Source of the DNA: Malaciobacter mytili LMG 24559
GTDB lineage: Bacteria > Campylobacterota > Campylobacteria > Campylobacterales > Arcobacteraceae
DNA length: 64,000 bases
Direction: 5' to 3'
Assembly: GCF_003346775.1 (NCBI RefSeq)
Contig: NZ_CP031219.1
Coordinates: 992,001-1,056,000, forward strand
Positions 53,838 through 62,727 of this stretch are shown here, piece by piece (the stretch's first letter is position 1; each line of letters begins with the position of its first letter). The translations under genes and the position numbers were made by a program. Under the pieces are notes generated by a model. That model did no database searches. It worked only from the letters and a program-made list of their open reading frames with translations, and was not told the origin of the DNA.

Positions 53838-54634
53838 AACTTTTTTAGACTTTCAATTACTTCACTAAATTTCTCTTTTTTATTATATGTAGTAATAGTA
53901 TAAGAGAAGTTTGGTTTTATTAAAATACCAGATTTACTTTTTAATGTTGTATCATGTAATAAATCTTTTATATTTTTCATTACATTAGTTGATTCTTTTA
54001 ACTCTTCATTTTCTAAGAAAATTAAAAATTGTTTTTTATTGAATTTAGCTACATCATAATGAAGTTTTTCTTCTTTTATTTTTTTAGAGACAAATTTAGT
54101 AATAAAAATTTGTAAATTATCATAGATTAGTTGTCCATAATTTTCTAAAATATAATCACAATTATCAATTTCTATTAAAACTAAAACACCATTATTTTTA
54201 AACTCTTCATTATTTTTTAGAAAAATATTATAAATCCATTTTTTATTAAAAGTTTTTGTAACAGTATCTTTTAATACTTTATTTGATACAGAATTTAGTT
54301 CTTTTTTTAAATCTTCCATCTCTTGATAAATTCTTTTTAATGAACTTTCATCTTTATTTTTAATGGCTTCTTTTGCATCTTTTGTTGCATTAGTTACTTG
54401 TTCTAAACTTTTTAAGGCTTTAGAAGCATATTCATTTATATCTTTAAATTCTTGTGCAATTAAATTATTTAGTTTATTATCAAACTCTTTATCCTCAAGA
54501 TTTATATCTAAAGTTTTAGCGTGCTTATCAAAACATTGAAAATATGATGAAGGTAAAATAATATCATTTAATAATAACTCATTTATTGTATCATCAGTAA
54601 TTTTCTTAAGAATTTCTTTCATTAAGTTCTCCAA
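53834..54634 (-). CDS. Degenerate GGDEF-domain protein
   Basis: 266 residues, no membrane helix. N-terminal helical region (1-120, with a coiled coil around 85-115), then a GGDEF-like fold (about 125-266) opening KDTVTKTFNKKWIYNIFLKNN. The position of the catalytic GGDEF motif reads KFNKKQFLIFL, so it cannot make c-di-GMP by the usual mechanism; it may bind GTP or c-di-GMP or serve as a partner. Its start lies inside the end of the EAL gene (29-base overlap), so both are co-translated. Confidence 0.75.
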   Translation of the reverse strand: MENLMKEILKKITDDTINELLLNDIILPSSYFQCFDKHAKTLDINLEDKEFDNKLNNLIAQEFKDINEYASKALKSLEQVTNATKDAKEAIKNKDESSLKRIYQEMEDLKKELNSVSNKVLKDTVTKTFNKKWIYNIFLKNNEEFKNNGVLVLIEIDNCDYILENYGQLIYDNLQIFITKFVSKKIKEEKLHYDVAKFNKKQFLIFLENEELKESTNVMKNIKDLLHDTTLKSKSGILIKPNFSYTITTYNKKEKFSEVIESLKKF

Positions 54635-55841
54635 TTATTTCATCAATTGATTTTGGTTTACTTATATAATAACCTTGTGCATAATCAATTCCAAGTGACC
54701 TTATATATCTCATAATCTTTAAATCACTTACAAACTCAGCAACTACTTTTATATTTTGTTGTTTACAAAATAAAACTATACTTTTAATTAGATTTAAATA
54801 TATCTCTTGGTCAATTTTCTTTATTAATGACCCATCTATTTTTATATAATCAACATCTATATTTAAAATATATTCATAGTTTGAAAAGCCTGTTCCAAAA
54901 TCATCAATTGCTATTTGTACTCCATACTTTTTAACTTCTTTAATAAAATCATTTACTATTGCATAGTTTGAAATTTTATCACTTTCTAATATTTCTAAAG
55001 TTAAGTATTTACCAATATCATTTTTTTTGATATTTTTTATTAATAACTCTTTTAATTTAGGATTTAAAATATCATGAAAGTCAAGATTTATACTTACATG
55101 TATTTTATAGCTTTCTATATACATAATAGTTTTTTTAATTAATAGAGCCATTAATTTATTATAAAGTCTATATTTTTTAGATTTTTGTATGAAAACATGA
55201 GGCATAATCATATTATTATTTTCATCAAAAACTCTCATAAGTGCTTCATATTTACAAATTTTTTCACTTTTTGAATCTACAATTGGTTGAAAATATGGTT
55301 CCACTAAATTATTTTCAATATTTAATCTAAGTGTATGAAGTAGATTTTCACTTATCTCTTCTTCTTTGTAAAAAGCACTATCAAAATATATAAAATGAAC
55401 AAAATTTAATTTTGCATTATGTAAGGCTTTTTCTGCATATATTTTTAGTTTATTATCGGCACTTTTAGAACAACCCATAGTAACATCGATAGTTATAAAA
55501 GATTTTTTATCTAAAAGTAAAAATTTATGAGAGATTATGGTATTAAAAATAATATCTTTAATATCATTGATCTGTTCTTGTGATAAGTCTTCATATATAG
55601 TTATACCAAATACATCAACATGAGTATTTACAAAATCAATAAAACTATTTTTATGCAAATATTTTTTAATTTTATTTTTAATAGTTTGCTTTAACAGATT
55701 TTCAAGTTGCTTTATAATAAAGTCGCCATTCTCAAAAGAGTAAACAGCGTTTAAGTCTTTCATATAAAGAATATCTATTAAAAACAGAGTTTTTATTTTA
55801 TGTTTATATCTATATCTATTAAGTTTTTTTAAAATAGACAT
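54606..55841 (-). CDS. EAL-domain phosphodiesterase with degenerate GGDEF
   Basis: 411 residues, soluble. The N-terminal part (about 15-165) is a decayed GGDEF fold (TLFLIDILYMKDLNAVYSFENGDFIIKQLENLL, no GGDEF motif). The C-terminal EAL domain (about 180-405) keeps the catalytic set: YEALMR, NLD, LEILESD, IAIDDFGTGFSN, YIKIDGSLIK, VAEFVSD and QGYYISKP. It should therefore degrade c-di-GMP. It overlaps the downstream degenerate-GGDEF gene and is divergent from DedA. Confidence 0.88.
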   Translation of the reverse strand: MSILKKLNRYRYKHKIKTLFLIDILYMKDLNAVYSFENGDFIIKQLENLLKQTIKNKIKKYLHKNSFIDFVNTHVDVFGITIYEDLSQEQINDIKDIIFNTIISHKFLLLDKKSFITIDVTMGCSKSADNKLKIYAEKALHNAKLNFVHFIYFDSAFYKEEEISENLLHTLRLNIENNLVEPYFQPIVDSKSEKICKYEALMRVFDENNNMIMPHVFIQKSKKYRLYNKLMALLIKKTIMYIESYKIHVSINLDFHDILNPKLKELLIKNIKKNDIGKYLTLEILESDKISNYAIVNDFIKEVKKYGVQIAIDDFGTGFSNYEYILNIDVDYIKIDGSLIKKIDQEIYLNLIKSIVLFCKQQNIKVVAEFVSDLKIMRYIRSLGIDYAQGYYISKPKSIDEIIGELNERNS

Positions 55842-56022
55842 TCTCTACCTTCTTTTATCTATTCAATAAGATTATATATTATTTAATCTTAAAAATACCG
55901 AAAAAAAGCATATTAAAAAATTATTTAACAAAAAAATAAATTATTTAATAGAAAAAAAACTCAATATATAATCTTTTAATCTTATTTTGATAAAATCTCA
56001 TAAATTTTTATAAAGGTTTATT

Positions 56023-56553
56023 TTGGAAGAATTGATAAGAGATTGGGGCTATGTGGCTTTATTTGCATACTCTTTTGGTGGAGGCTTCGTTGGTCTTGTA
56101 TTTGCAGGAGTCTTATCTTATGCTGGAGATTTAAATATTTATATTTCTATGCTTGTTGCGGGTGTTTCAAATTTTTTAGGAGATCAATTTTTATTTACAC
56201 TTGCAAGAAAAAATAAATTATATGCAAAAGATATGATGAAAAAGTATGGAAGAAAAGTTGCTTTAGCTCATATAATGATGAGAAAATATGGCTCTTTTGT
56301 AGTATTTATTCAAAAATATATTTATGGAATTAAAACATTAATTCCTTTAGCTATGGGATTAACAAAATACTCAGGAGCAAAATTCTTAGTTTTTAATGCT
56401 TTTGCCACAGCTTTATGGGCAATTGTTGTAGGATATGCAAGTTATACAGCAGGGGAATATATCTTAAATAGTGCAGAAGATTTTAAATATTATGGTCTTG
56501 CAATTGTTGCTGTTATATTACTTTTAGTATCTTACTTTTTTAGAAAAATATAA
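56023..56553 (+). CDS. DedA-family membrane protein
   Basis: 176 residues from TTG at 56023 (no in-frame ATG upstream; AAAGG eight bases before). Four to five hydrophobic segments. DedA features: FGGGFVGLVFAGVLSYAGDL, GVSNFLGDQFLF and FVVFIQKYIYGIKTLIPLAMGLTKYS with the conserved Arg/Lys-containing loop. The family flips or scrambles lipid carriers and supports membrane homeostasis. Shorter than E. coli YqjA (about 220). Confidence 0.88.
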   Translation: MEELIRDWGYVALFAYSFGGGFVGLVFAGVLSYAGDLNIYISMLVAGVSNFLGDQFLFTLARKNKLYAKDMMKKYGRKVALAHIMMRKYGSFVVFIQKYIYGIKTLIPLAMGLTKYSGAKFLVFNAFATALWAIVVGYASYTAGEYILNSAEDFKYYGLAIVAVILLLVSYFFRKI

Positions 56554-56561
56554 ACTTCTTA

Positions 56562-56583
56562 AGTTAGCACTTAAGTGCTAACT
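56562..56583. repeat. Perfect 22-bp palindrome before tex
   Basis: A 9-bp stem AGTTAGCAC / GTGCTAACT with TTAA between (fully self-complementary over 22 bases) lies nine bases after the DedA stop and 33 before the Tex start. It has no T run, so it is a weak terminator at best. Its halves TTAGCACTT and AAGTGCTAA are the same sequences as the CIRCE-like arms upstream of htpG, but here without the nine-base spacer. Confidence 0.55.
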
Positions 56584-56615
56584 ACTTATTTAAAATTTCT
56601 TCTTTAGGACAAAAT

Positions 56616-58715
56616 ATGAATAAAATTATTGAAACAATTAAGTTAAAAACATCTATGCAAGAAAAATATATAAAAAATATTTTAAAACTATTAGAAGAGG
56701 GATGTACTATTCCTTTTATTGCTAGATATAGAAAAGATTTAACAGGAAATGCAACAGATGAACAGCTAAGAGAGTTTAGTGAGATATATGAATATAGTAA
56801 AAAATTAGAAGAGAAAAAAGAAGAAATAAAACAAAATCTTTTACAAAAAGAGGTTTTAACTTCACAATTAGAACTTCAAATAAACCAAGCTAAAACTTTA
56901 GTGGAACTTGATGATATTTATAGTGTTTTTAAAGTTGCAAAAAGTTCTAGAACTTTAAAGGCCTTGGAGAATAACTTAGAAGGTTTAGCAAATATTATTC
57001 AAAGTATGAAATATAATATAGAAGAAATAAAACAAAAAGCAAAAACTTTTTTAAATGAAAATATAAAAAATGAACAAGAAGCAATAGATGGAGCTAAAGA
57101 TATTATTGCTCAAAGATATGCAGATGATTTAAAATCAAAAGAGATAATTAGAAATATTTTAGAAAATCATGCTTTATTAGAGTGTAAAGCAACTAAAACC
57201 TTTGAAGAAGAAGGAGTTTATAAACTTTATAAAGAGTTTTCTCAAAAAGTTAAGTTTATCCCTTCTTATAGAGTTCTTGCAATTTTAAGAGCTGTAAGTG
57301 AAAAACAAATAAGTGTAAAAGTTGAGATTGATGAAACACAAATTATTGAAAATATAAAAAAATATAAAATTCCCTCATTTGCTAAAGAGTCTTCGATTTT
57401 TGTTTTAGAGGCTTATATTGATGGATTAAAAAGATTATTACTTCCTAGTTTAAAAAGAGAAGTATTAACAAACTTAAAAGAAAAAGCTAGTAATGATGCA
57501 ATAGTTTTATTTGGTAAAAATCTACATCAACTACTTATTACTCCACCTGTAGTAAATCAAGTAATTTTAGGAGTTGATCCTGGATATAAAACAGGTTGTA
57601 AGATATGCGTAATAGATGAAGATGCAAAGTTTTTAGATTCAGCGGTTATTTATCCTACAAAACCACAAGAGGATTATGAAAACTCTGCAAAAACAATTTT
57701 GGCTTTAATTAAAAAATATAAAGTAAGTGCAGTTGCAATTGGAAATGGTACTGCTTCAAATGAAACTGCTTCTTTTTTTGCAAGACTTATAAAAGAAAAC
57801 TCTTTAGAGTTAAAATTTGCTGTTGTTAGTGAAATAGGGGCTTCTGTTTATTCAGCTTCTAAAATAGCAAATATAGAGTATCCAAATTTAGATGTAACAA
57901 TAAAAGGTGCTATTTCAATAGCAAGTAGATTAAGAGATCCACTTTCTGCACTTGTAAAAATTGATGCAAAATCTTTAGGTGTAGGACAATATCAACATGA
58001 TGTAAACCAAACAAAACTAGAGAAAAAATTAAATGAAGTAACAGAAGACTTAGTGAATAAAGTAGGAGTTGATTTAAACTCTGCTTCTTATAAACTTTTA
58101 TCTTTTGTTTCAGCAATTAGTTTAAAATTAGCTCAAAATATAGTTGAATATAGACAAGTAAATGGTAAATTTAAAACAAAAAGCGAACTTTTAAAAGTAA
58201 AAGGTATTGGTTCAAAAGCATATGAACAAGCAGTGGGATTTTTAAGAATAAAAGATGGGCTATCTATTTTAGATAATACAGCAGTTCATCCTGAAAATTA
58301 TAATTTGGCAAAAGATTTATTAACACAAGGGGATTTAAAAGCAGTAAATAAACAAGAGTTTGCTTTAAAATATAATGTTTCTATACAAACTTGTGAAGAT
58401 GTAATAAAAGAGCTTTTAAAACCAGGCTTTGATATAAGAGAAGAATTACCTGCAACTGTATTTAGAGATGATGAGGTAACTTTAGAGTCTTTAAAACAAG
58501 GAGATGAACTTTCAGGTGTTGTTAGAAATCTTACAGATTTTGGAGCTTTTGTTGATGTGGGATTAAAAAATGATGGAATGATTCATATTTCTAAAATGAG
58601 TGAAAAAAGAATTTCTCATCCTATGGAAGTTTTATCAATAAATCAATATTTACCAAGAATAAAAGTAGAAAGCATAGATAGACAAAGAGCAAAAGTCTCT
58701 TTATCTTTAATCTAA
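56616..58715 (+). CDS. tex: Tex-family transcription accessory protein
   Basis: 699 residues, within the usual range. Order: N-terminal helical region (1-190, FIARYRKDLTGNATDEQLREF), YqgF/RNase-H-like domain (about 320-430, ILGVDPGYKTGCKICVID), helix-hairpin-helix region (about 490-560) and C-terminal S1 RNA-binding domain (about 625-699, GDELSGVVRNLTDFGAFVDVG). Binds nucleic acid and RNA polymerase. AGGAC before the ATG. Confidence 0.95.
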   Translation: MNKIIETIKLKTSMQEKYIKNILKLLEEGCTIPFIARYRKDLTGNATDEQLREFSEIYEYSKKLEEKKEEIKQNLLQKEVLTSQLELQINQAKTLVELDDIYSVFKVAKSSRTLKALENNLEGLANIIQSMKYNIEEIKQKAKTFLNENIKNEQEAIDGAKDIIAQRYADDLKSKEIIRNILENHALLECKATKTFEEEGVYKLYKEFSQKVKFIPSYRVLAILRAVSEKQISVKVEIDETQIIENIKKYKIPSFAKESSIFVLEAYIDGLKRLLLPSLKREVLTNLKEKASNDAIVLFGKNLHQLLITPPVVNQVILGVDPGYKTGCKICVIDEDAKFLDSAVIYPTKPQEDYENSAKTILALIKKYKVSAVAIGNGTASNETASFFARLIKENSLELKFAVVSEIGASVYSASKIANIEYPNLDVTIKGAISIASRLRDPLSALVKIDAKSLGVGQYQHDVNQTKLEKKLNEVTEDLVNKVGVDLNSASYKLLSFVSAISLKLAQNIVEYRQVNGKFKTKSELLKVKGIGSKAYEQAVGFLRIKDGLSILDNTAVHPENYNLAKDLLTQGDLKAVNKQEFALKYNVSIQTCEDVIKELLKPGFDIREELPATVFRDDEVTLESLKQGDELSGVVRNLTDFGAFVDVGLKNDGMIHISKMSEKRISHPMEVLSINQYLPRIKVESIDRQRAKVSLSLI

Positions 58716-58735
58716 GGGGAGTTAAAAACTCTCCC
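58716..58735. terminator. Convergent terminator between tex and the NIT chemoreceptor
   Basis: A G/C-rich short stem (GGGGAGT / ACTCTCCC, slightly imperfect) with an A-rich loop, just after the tex stop. It overlaps the 3' end of the convergent gene. Confidence 0.6.
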
Positions 58736-61088
58736 ATTCATCTTTTTCTTCATTTTTTTGTTCTACTTGTTTAAATGAAACAGATTTTTTTAATTCTTTT
58801 TCAATTGCTCTTTTTTCATTTCCTGTATATTTTAAATCAGTAGTCTCTTTTCTAATTTGAATAGACTCTTTTCCATCAAACTCTTTTGCATCAGCATGTT
58901 CTATAATCATATTTGAAATTTCAAGAGTCTTTTTAGCTATAACATCAGCTTGAGAGGCATTTTGTGCATTTTCTTGAGTAATTTTATCTAAGTTATTTAC
59001 AGTATCATTTATTTGTACCATTCCCGTAGATTGTTCTTTACTTGCAACTGTAACATTTTCAATTAAGTCAATTGTTTTACTAATATTTTCATTTAATAGA
59101 TTATATCCCTCAATCATATTAGTTGCAATATTTTTACCTTCATTAGCTTTAACTTGTGCTCTTTCAACTAACTCTTTTATCTCTTTAGCTGCTTCTGCGC
59201 TTCTTGCTGCTAAATTTCTTACTTCTTGAGCAACAACAGAGAATCCTTTTCCTGCTTCACCAGCAGTTGCTGCTTCAACTGCTGCATTAAGTGATAAAAT
59301 ATTTGTTTGAAATGCAATTTGGTCAATTACTGTAATTGCTTCATTAATTGCAGTTGTTTGCTCATTTATCTCTTCCATTGATTTAGCAGTACTATTTGCA
59401 AGTTGTTGTCCAACAGTTACAGAGTGTTTAACTTTTTCTCCATAATCAGCCATTTTTACAGTTGTTTCTGTATTATTTCTAATATTTGAAGTTATCTCTT
59501 CAAGAGAAGCTGCTGTTTCTTCTAAAGAAGCTGCTTGGCTATTTGCTGCATTTGCAATTTCATTCATATTTTTTGTTAAAGTATGAGCATTTTGACTTAA
59601 AATTAAACCACTTCTTTTATTTTCAATTAGTGTTTCAGTAATTACATCTCTTAAGATATTAACATCATCTTCAAGCTCTTTAATTATCCCTTCTAAATTA
59701 TTATCTTCAATTTTTGGTTTAAAATCAAGTTTTGAATAAGAATTTAAAACTTTCATAATATTTTCAAAGTTTGAATTTAAAGTATGAAGCATTTCATTAA
59801 TAATATTTTTAAGTTCACTTAATGATGGATTATTTGAATCTGCTGTAATTCTTGTATCTAAGTGACCTTTATTGATCATATTTGCAACTTCAATAGTATT
59901 TGCAATAAGTCTTTTATCTGCTTGAATATTCTCTTTAGTTTTATTAATATTTTCATTAATAATTTTAGACATCATTCCAAGCTCATCTTTTGAATCAACT
60001 ATTTCTAAATGAATATCATCTTTTTCAAAGTTAATAAATGCAAAGAAATCAGTAAGTCCTTTTTTTACTGAATCCACATCAAGTAAAATTGTAAAAGCAA
60101 TTGTTCTTGCTAAGATAAGTGTTATACCTATACCTATGGCACTTAAAATACCAAATAAAATCATATCAAAAGTAGCTTCTTTTTTCTCACTACTAATTGT
60201 TTCAATTAAGTGCTCAGCAAGATAATTTTCCACTTCTTTTAAAAGATTGATTTTACTTGTTATTGTATTAAACCAATATGTTGAATCAACTCCAAAATTT
60301 GAATCAATTCCATTAAATAAAGCAATTTTTCTCATTTTATTAACTTCATCTACTGCTTGACCTTTTACAGTTTTATAATAAAACTCTTTAGCCCCATTAT
60401 CAGCAACTTTTAAAAATGAATCCATATAAGAGTTTTGAGCAGCAATTAAAGTATAAAATTTTGCTTTCATACCTTCGCCAAAATTATCCCTTGCAAAAGT
60501 GTTTGTTCCAACAGCCCTTTCAATACCAGCTCTCTCTTTTGATAATAAAAAGTTTAAGTAAGCAATTATATCTTGTGATACTTTTGCACTATTTGATAAT
60601 TTTGTAATACTACTAATTGTATTTAATAAAATAGAATTTGTATTAGTATAATATCCAATTGCATCAGAGGCTTTGATATTAAGTGCAGATACATTTGTTC
60701 TAATATTTGAAAGTTTTGCTAATTGTTCTAAACTTTCATCTAAATTTTTATTAAATTCTTGTCCAAAATATTTAGAATTAAATGTAGATAAGAAGTTTTT
60801 CATATCCTTTAATCTTTCATTTGTTAATTCTCTTTGTTTTGGAAGAGTGTCATGAAATTTTTTACCTTGACTACCAAGAAAACCAGCAGTCATTCCTCTT
60901 TCTTTTTGAGTCTCATGTACTAATGCACCAATTTTAGTTGATAATACAATTACATGGTCTAAATTTTTTAGGTTTTTATGATAAATAAATGAATCATAAC
61001 CTAATTTTGCAGCTAATAAAATAACTATACACAGAGGTATCGACATAATCAAAATTAGTTTCTGTTTAATAGACATTTTCGACAGCAT
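58722..61088 (-). CDS. Methyl-accepting chemotaxis protein with NIT nitrate sensor
   Basis: 788 residues. Transmembrane helix (about 10-28), periplasmic NIT domain (about 40-290, [21 protein letters not shown]; nitrate- and nitrite-responsive family), second helix (about 308-332), HAMP-like linker, helical adapter and the signalling hairpin ([20 protein letters not shown]). C-terminal tether ends DEWESF, identical to the other receptor at 45457. NIT sequence is close to that of the GGDEF-EAL protein at 26259. Presumably drives chemotaxis to nitrate. Single gene. Confidence 0.93.
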   Translation of the reverse strand: MLSKMSIKQKLILIMSIPLCIVILLAAKLGYDSFIYHKNLKNLDHVIVLSTKIGALVHETQKERGMTAGFLGSQGKKFHDTLPKQRELTNERLKDMKNFLSTFNSKYFGQEFNKNLDESLEQLAKLSNIRTNVSALNIKASDAIGYYTNTNSILLNTISSITKLSNSAKVSQDIIAYLNFLLSKERAGIERAVGTNTFARDNFGEGMKAKFYTLIAAQNSYMDSFLKVADNGAKEFYYKTVKGQAVDEVNKMRKIALFNGIDSNFGVDSTYWFNTITSKINLLKEVENYLAEHLIETISSEKKEATFDMILFGILSAIGIGITLILARTIAFTILLDVDSVKKGLTDFFAFINFEKDDIHLEIVDSKDELGMMSKIINENINKTKENIQADKRLIANTIEVANMINKGHLDTRITADSNNPSLSELKNIINEMLHTLNSNFENIMKVLNSYSKLDFKPKIEDNNLEGIIKELEDDVNILRDVITETLIENKRSGLILSQNAHTLTKNMNEIANAANSQAASLEETAASLEEITSNIRNNTETTVKMADYGEKVKHSVTVGQQLANSTAKSMEEINEQTTAINEAITVIDQIAFQTNILSLNAAVEAATAGEAGKGFSVVAQEVRNLAARSAEAAKEIKELVERAQVKANEGKNIATNMIEGYNLLNENISKTIDLIENVTVASKEQSTGMVQINDTVNNLDKITQENAQNASQADVIAKKTLEISNMIIEHADAKEFDGKESIQIRKETTDLKYTGNEKRAIEKELKKSVSFKQVEQKNEEKDEWESF

Positions 61089-61213
61089 TTTTCTTTTCCT
61101 TTCTTGACACTTTTTAAAAGTCCCTTTTTAATTTATTTAAAATTATTTATAGATTATTGTAATAATACTTAATAGAGATTTAAACTATTTGATGGGCATT
61201 AGAAAAAAAATGG

Positions 61214-61219
61214 TATAAT
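61214..61219 (+). promoter_or_regulatory. Predicted -10 box for the DEAD-box helicase
   Basis: TATAAT 30 bases before the AUU codon proposed as start, giving a short leader of about 18 bases with AAAAAAGG in it. Confidence 0.55.
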
Positions 61220-61243
61220 TATAAAAACAAAAAAGGCTCTATT

Positions 61244-62608
61244 ATTAATAATTTTAAATTATTACAATTAAAAGAAGAATTTATAATAAATCTTGACTCT
61301 TTAGAGTATAAATTTATGACAAAAGTGCAAGAAAAATCTTTACCTTATTCTTTAGAGGGTAAAGATGTAATTGTTCAAGCAAAGACAGGAAGTGGTAAAA
61401 CTGTTGCATTTTCTATTCCCGTAGTAAATAAGCTAAATGTAAAGAAGTTTGCTATTCAAACTTTAGTTTTATGTCCCACAAGAGAATTGGCAAATCAAGT
61501 TGCCATTCAAATAAAAAAACTTTGTAGACATATTCATAATGTAAAAGTATTAACTTTATGTGGGGGTGTTCCTTTTAAACCCCAAGTAGCTTCCCTAAGA
61601 CATAAAGCACATATTGTTGTGGGAACACCAGGAAGAGTTTTAAAGCATATTAGTGAAAATAATATTGAGTTGGAAAATATAAATACTTTGGTTTTAGATG
61701 AAGCAGATAAGATGCTTGATATGGGATTTTATGAAGATATTATGCAAATAATTGAAAGCTTGCCTAAAAAAAGACAAACAATGCTTTTTTCTGCAACATA
61801 TGAAAAAAATATAGAAGAACTCTCTTCAAATATTTTAAATGAACCTATTTTTATTCAAGATGAAGAAGTACATACAAATGAAGTTATAAATCAAAAGTTT
61901 TATGAAGTAAAGCAAGAAGAAAAAAGTGAACTTCTTCCAAAACTAATCTCTTTAGCTAAAGCAAAGTCTGTATTGATTTTTTGTAATTTAAAAATAAGTT
62001 GTGAAAAAATAGCAGATGAGATATTTGAATTGGGCTATGATTGTGTTATTTTAAATAGTGATTTAGACCAAAAATTAAGAGATGAAACTTTAGTTTTATT
62101 TTCAAATAAATCTTATCCCATTATGATAGCAACAGATGTAGCTTCAAGAGGATTAGATATAGATAATATTGATTTAGTAATAAATTATGATGTTGCTAAA
62201 GATGAAAAGGTACATACTCATAGAATAGGAAGAACAGCACGTGCTGGTGCAAATGGAATAGCTGTAACTTTATATACAAAAGATGAGATGGATAAAGTAT
62301 TAGAAATTAAAGAAAAATTTCCCCATATAGTTTTTGAAAAAACTATACAAGAAGAAGACTCTTATAAGCTTGAAAGTTTATATAGAACTTTATATATAAA
62401 TGGTGGTAAAAAACATAAATTAAGAGCTGGGGATATTGTAGGAACTTTAATAGCAACTGCAAATTTAGCAAAAGATGATATTGGAAATATTGATATTTTT
62501 CCTTTTCATTCTTATGTTGCTATAAAAAAAGAGTTTGAAAAAACTGCTTTAAAAAAGTTAAATCAAAATAAAATAAAAGGCAAGTTTTATAAAGTCTATC
62601 CAAGATAA
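61244..62608 (+). CDS. dbpA: DEAD-box RNA helicase, DbpA-like; start at ATT
   Basis: 454 residues if it starts at ATT 61244 (ATT 61241 is equally in frame). The ATG at 61316 falls inside the Q motif and has no ribosome site. From Phe at 61253 to VQEKSLP the frame matches the DbpA opening (FSTLPLPPALL... MTPIQ) residue for residue in spacing. The frame is closed by TGA at 61190-61192, with no ATG, GTG or TTG between. Motifs: QAKTGSGKT (I), PTRELANQ (Ia), TPGR, VLDEADKML (II, DEAD), SATYE (III), ATDVASRGLDI (V), HRIGRTARAG (VI). The C-terminal 75 residues form the DbpA RNA-binding domain (LRAGDIVGTLIATANLAKDDIGNIDI), which targets 23S rRNA hairpin 92. Confidence 0.85.
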   Translation: MNNFKLLQLKEEFIINLDSLEYKFMTKVQEKSLPYSLEGKDVIVQAKTGSGKTVAFSIPVVNKLNVKKFAIQTLVLCPTRELANQVAIQIKKLCRHIHNVKVLTLCGGVPFKPQVASLRHKAHIVVGTPGRVLKHISENNIELENINTLVLDEADKMLDMGFYEDIMQIIESLPKKRQTMLFSATYEKNIEELSSNILNEPIFIQDEEVHTNEVINQKFYEVKQEEKSELLPKLISLAKAKSVLIFCNLKISCEKIADEIFELGYDCVILNSDLDQKLRDETLVLFSNKSYPIMIATDVASRGLDIDNIDLVINYDVAKDEKVHTHRIGRTARAGANGIAVTLYTKDEMDKVLEIKEKFPHIVFEKTIQEEDSYKLESLYRTLYINGGKKHKLRAGDIVGTLIATANLAKDDIGNIDIFPFHSYVAIKKEFEKTALKKLNQNKIKGKFYKVYPR

Positions 62609-62632
62609 CTAATTTTTAGTTATCTTCTTCTT
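62602..62632 (+). terminator. Intrinsic terminator after the helicase
   Basis: A 10-bp perfect stem (AAGATAACTA / TAGTTATCTT) with an ATTTT loop overlaps the stop codon and is followed by a T/C-rich run. Confidence 0.7.
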
Positions 62633-62727
62633 TTAAAATTACTACTTAAAAATAATAAAATTACATATTAATATATATTTTATTGCATATTTGTTATTAT
62701 AATTTAACTAAAAAATAAAGATAAAAA

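Noticed and set aside
61316-62608. ATG at 61316 as the start of the helicase
   Set aside because: It cuts the Q motif in half, and no ribosome site precedes it. The upstream codons match the DbpA opening in spacing.
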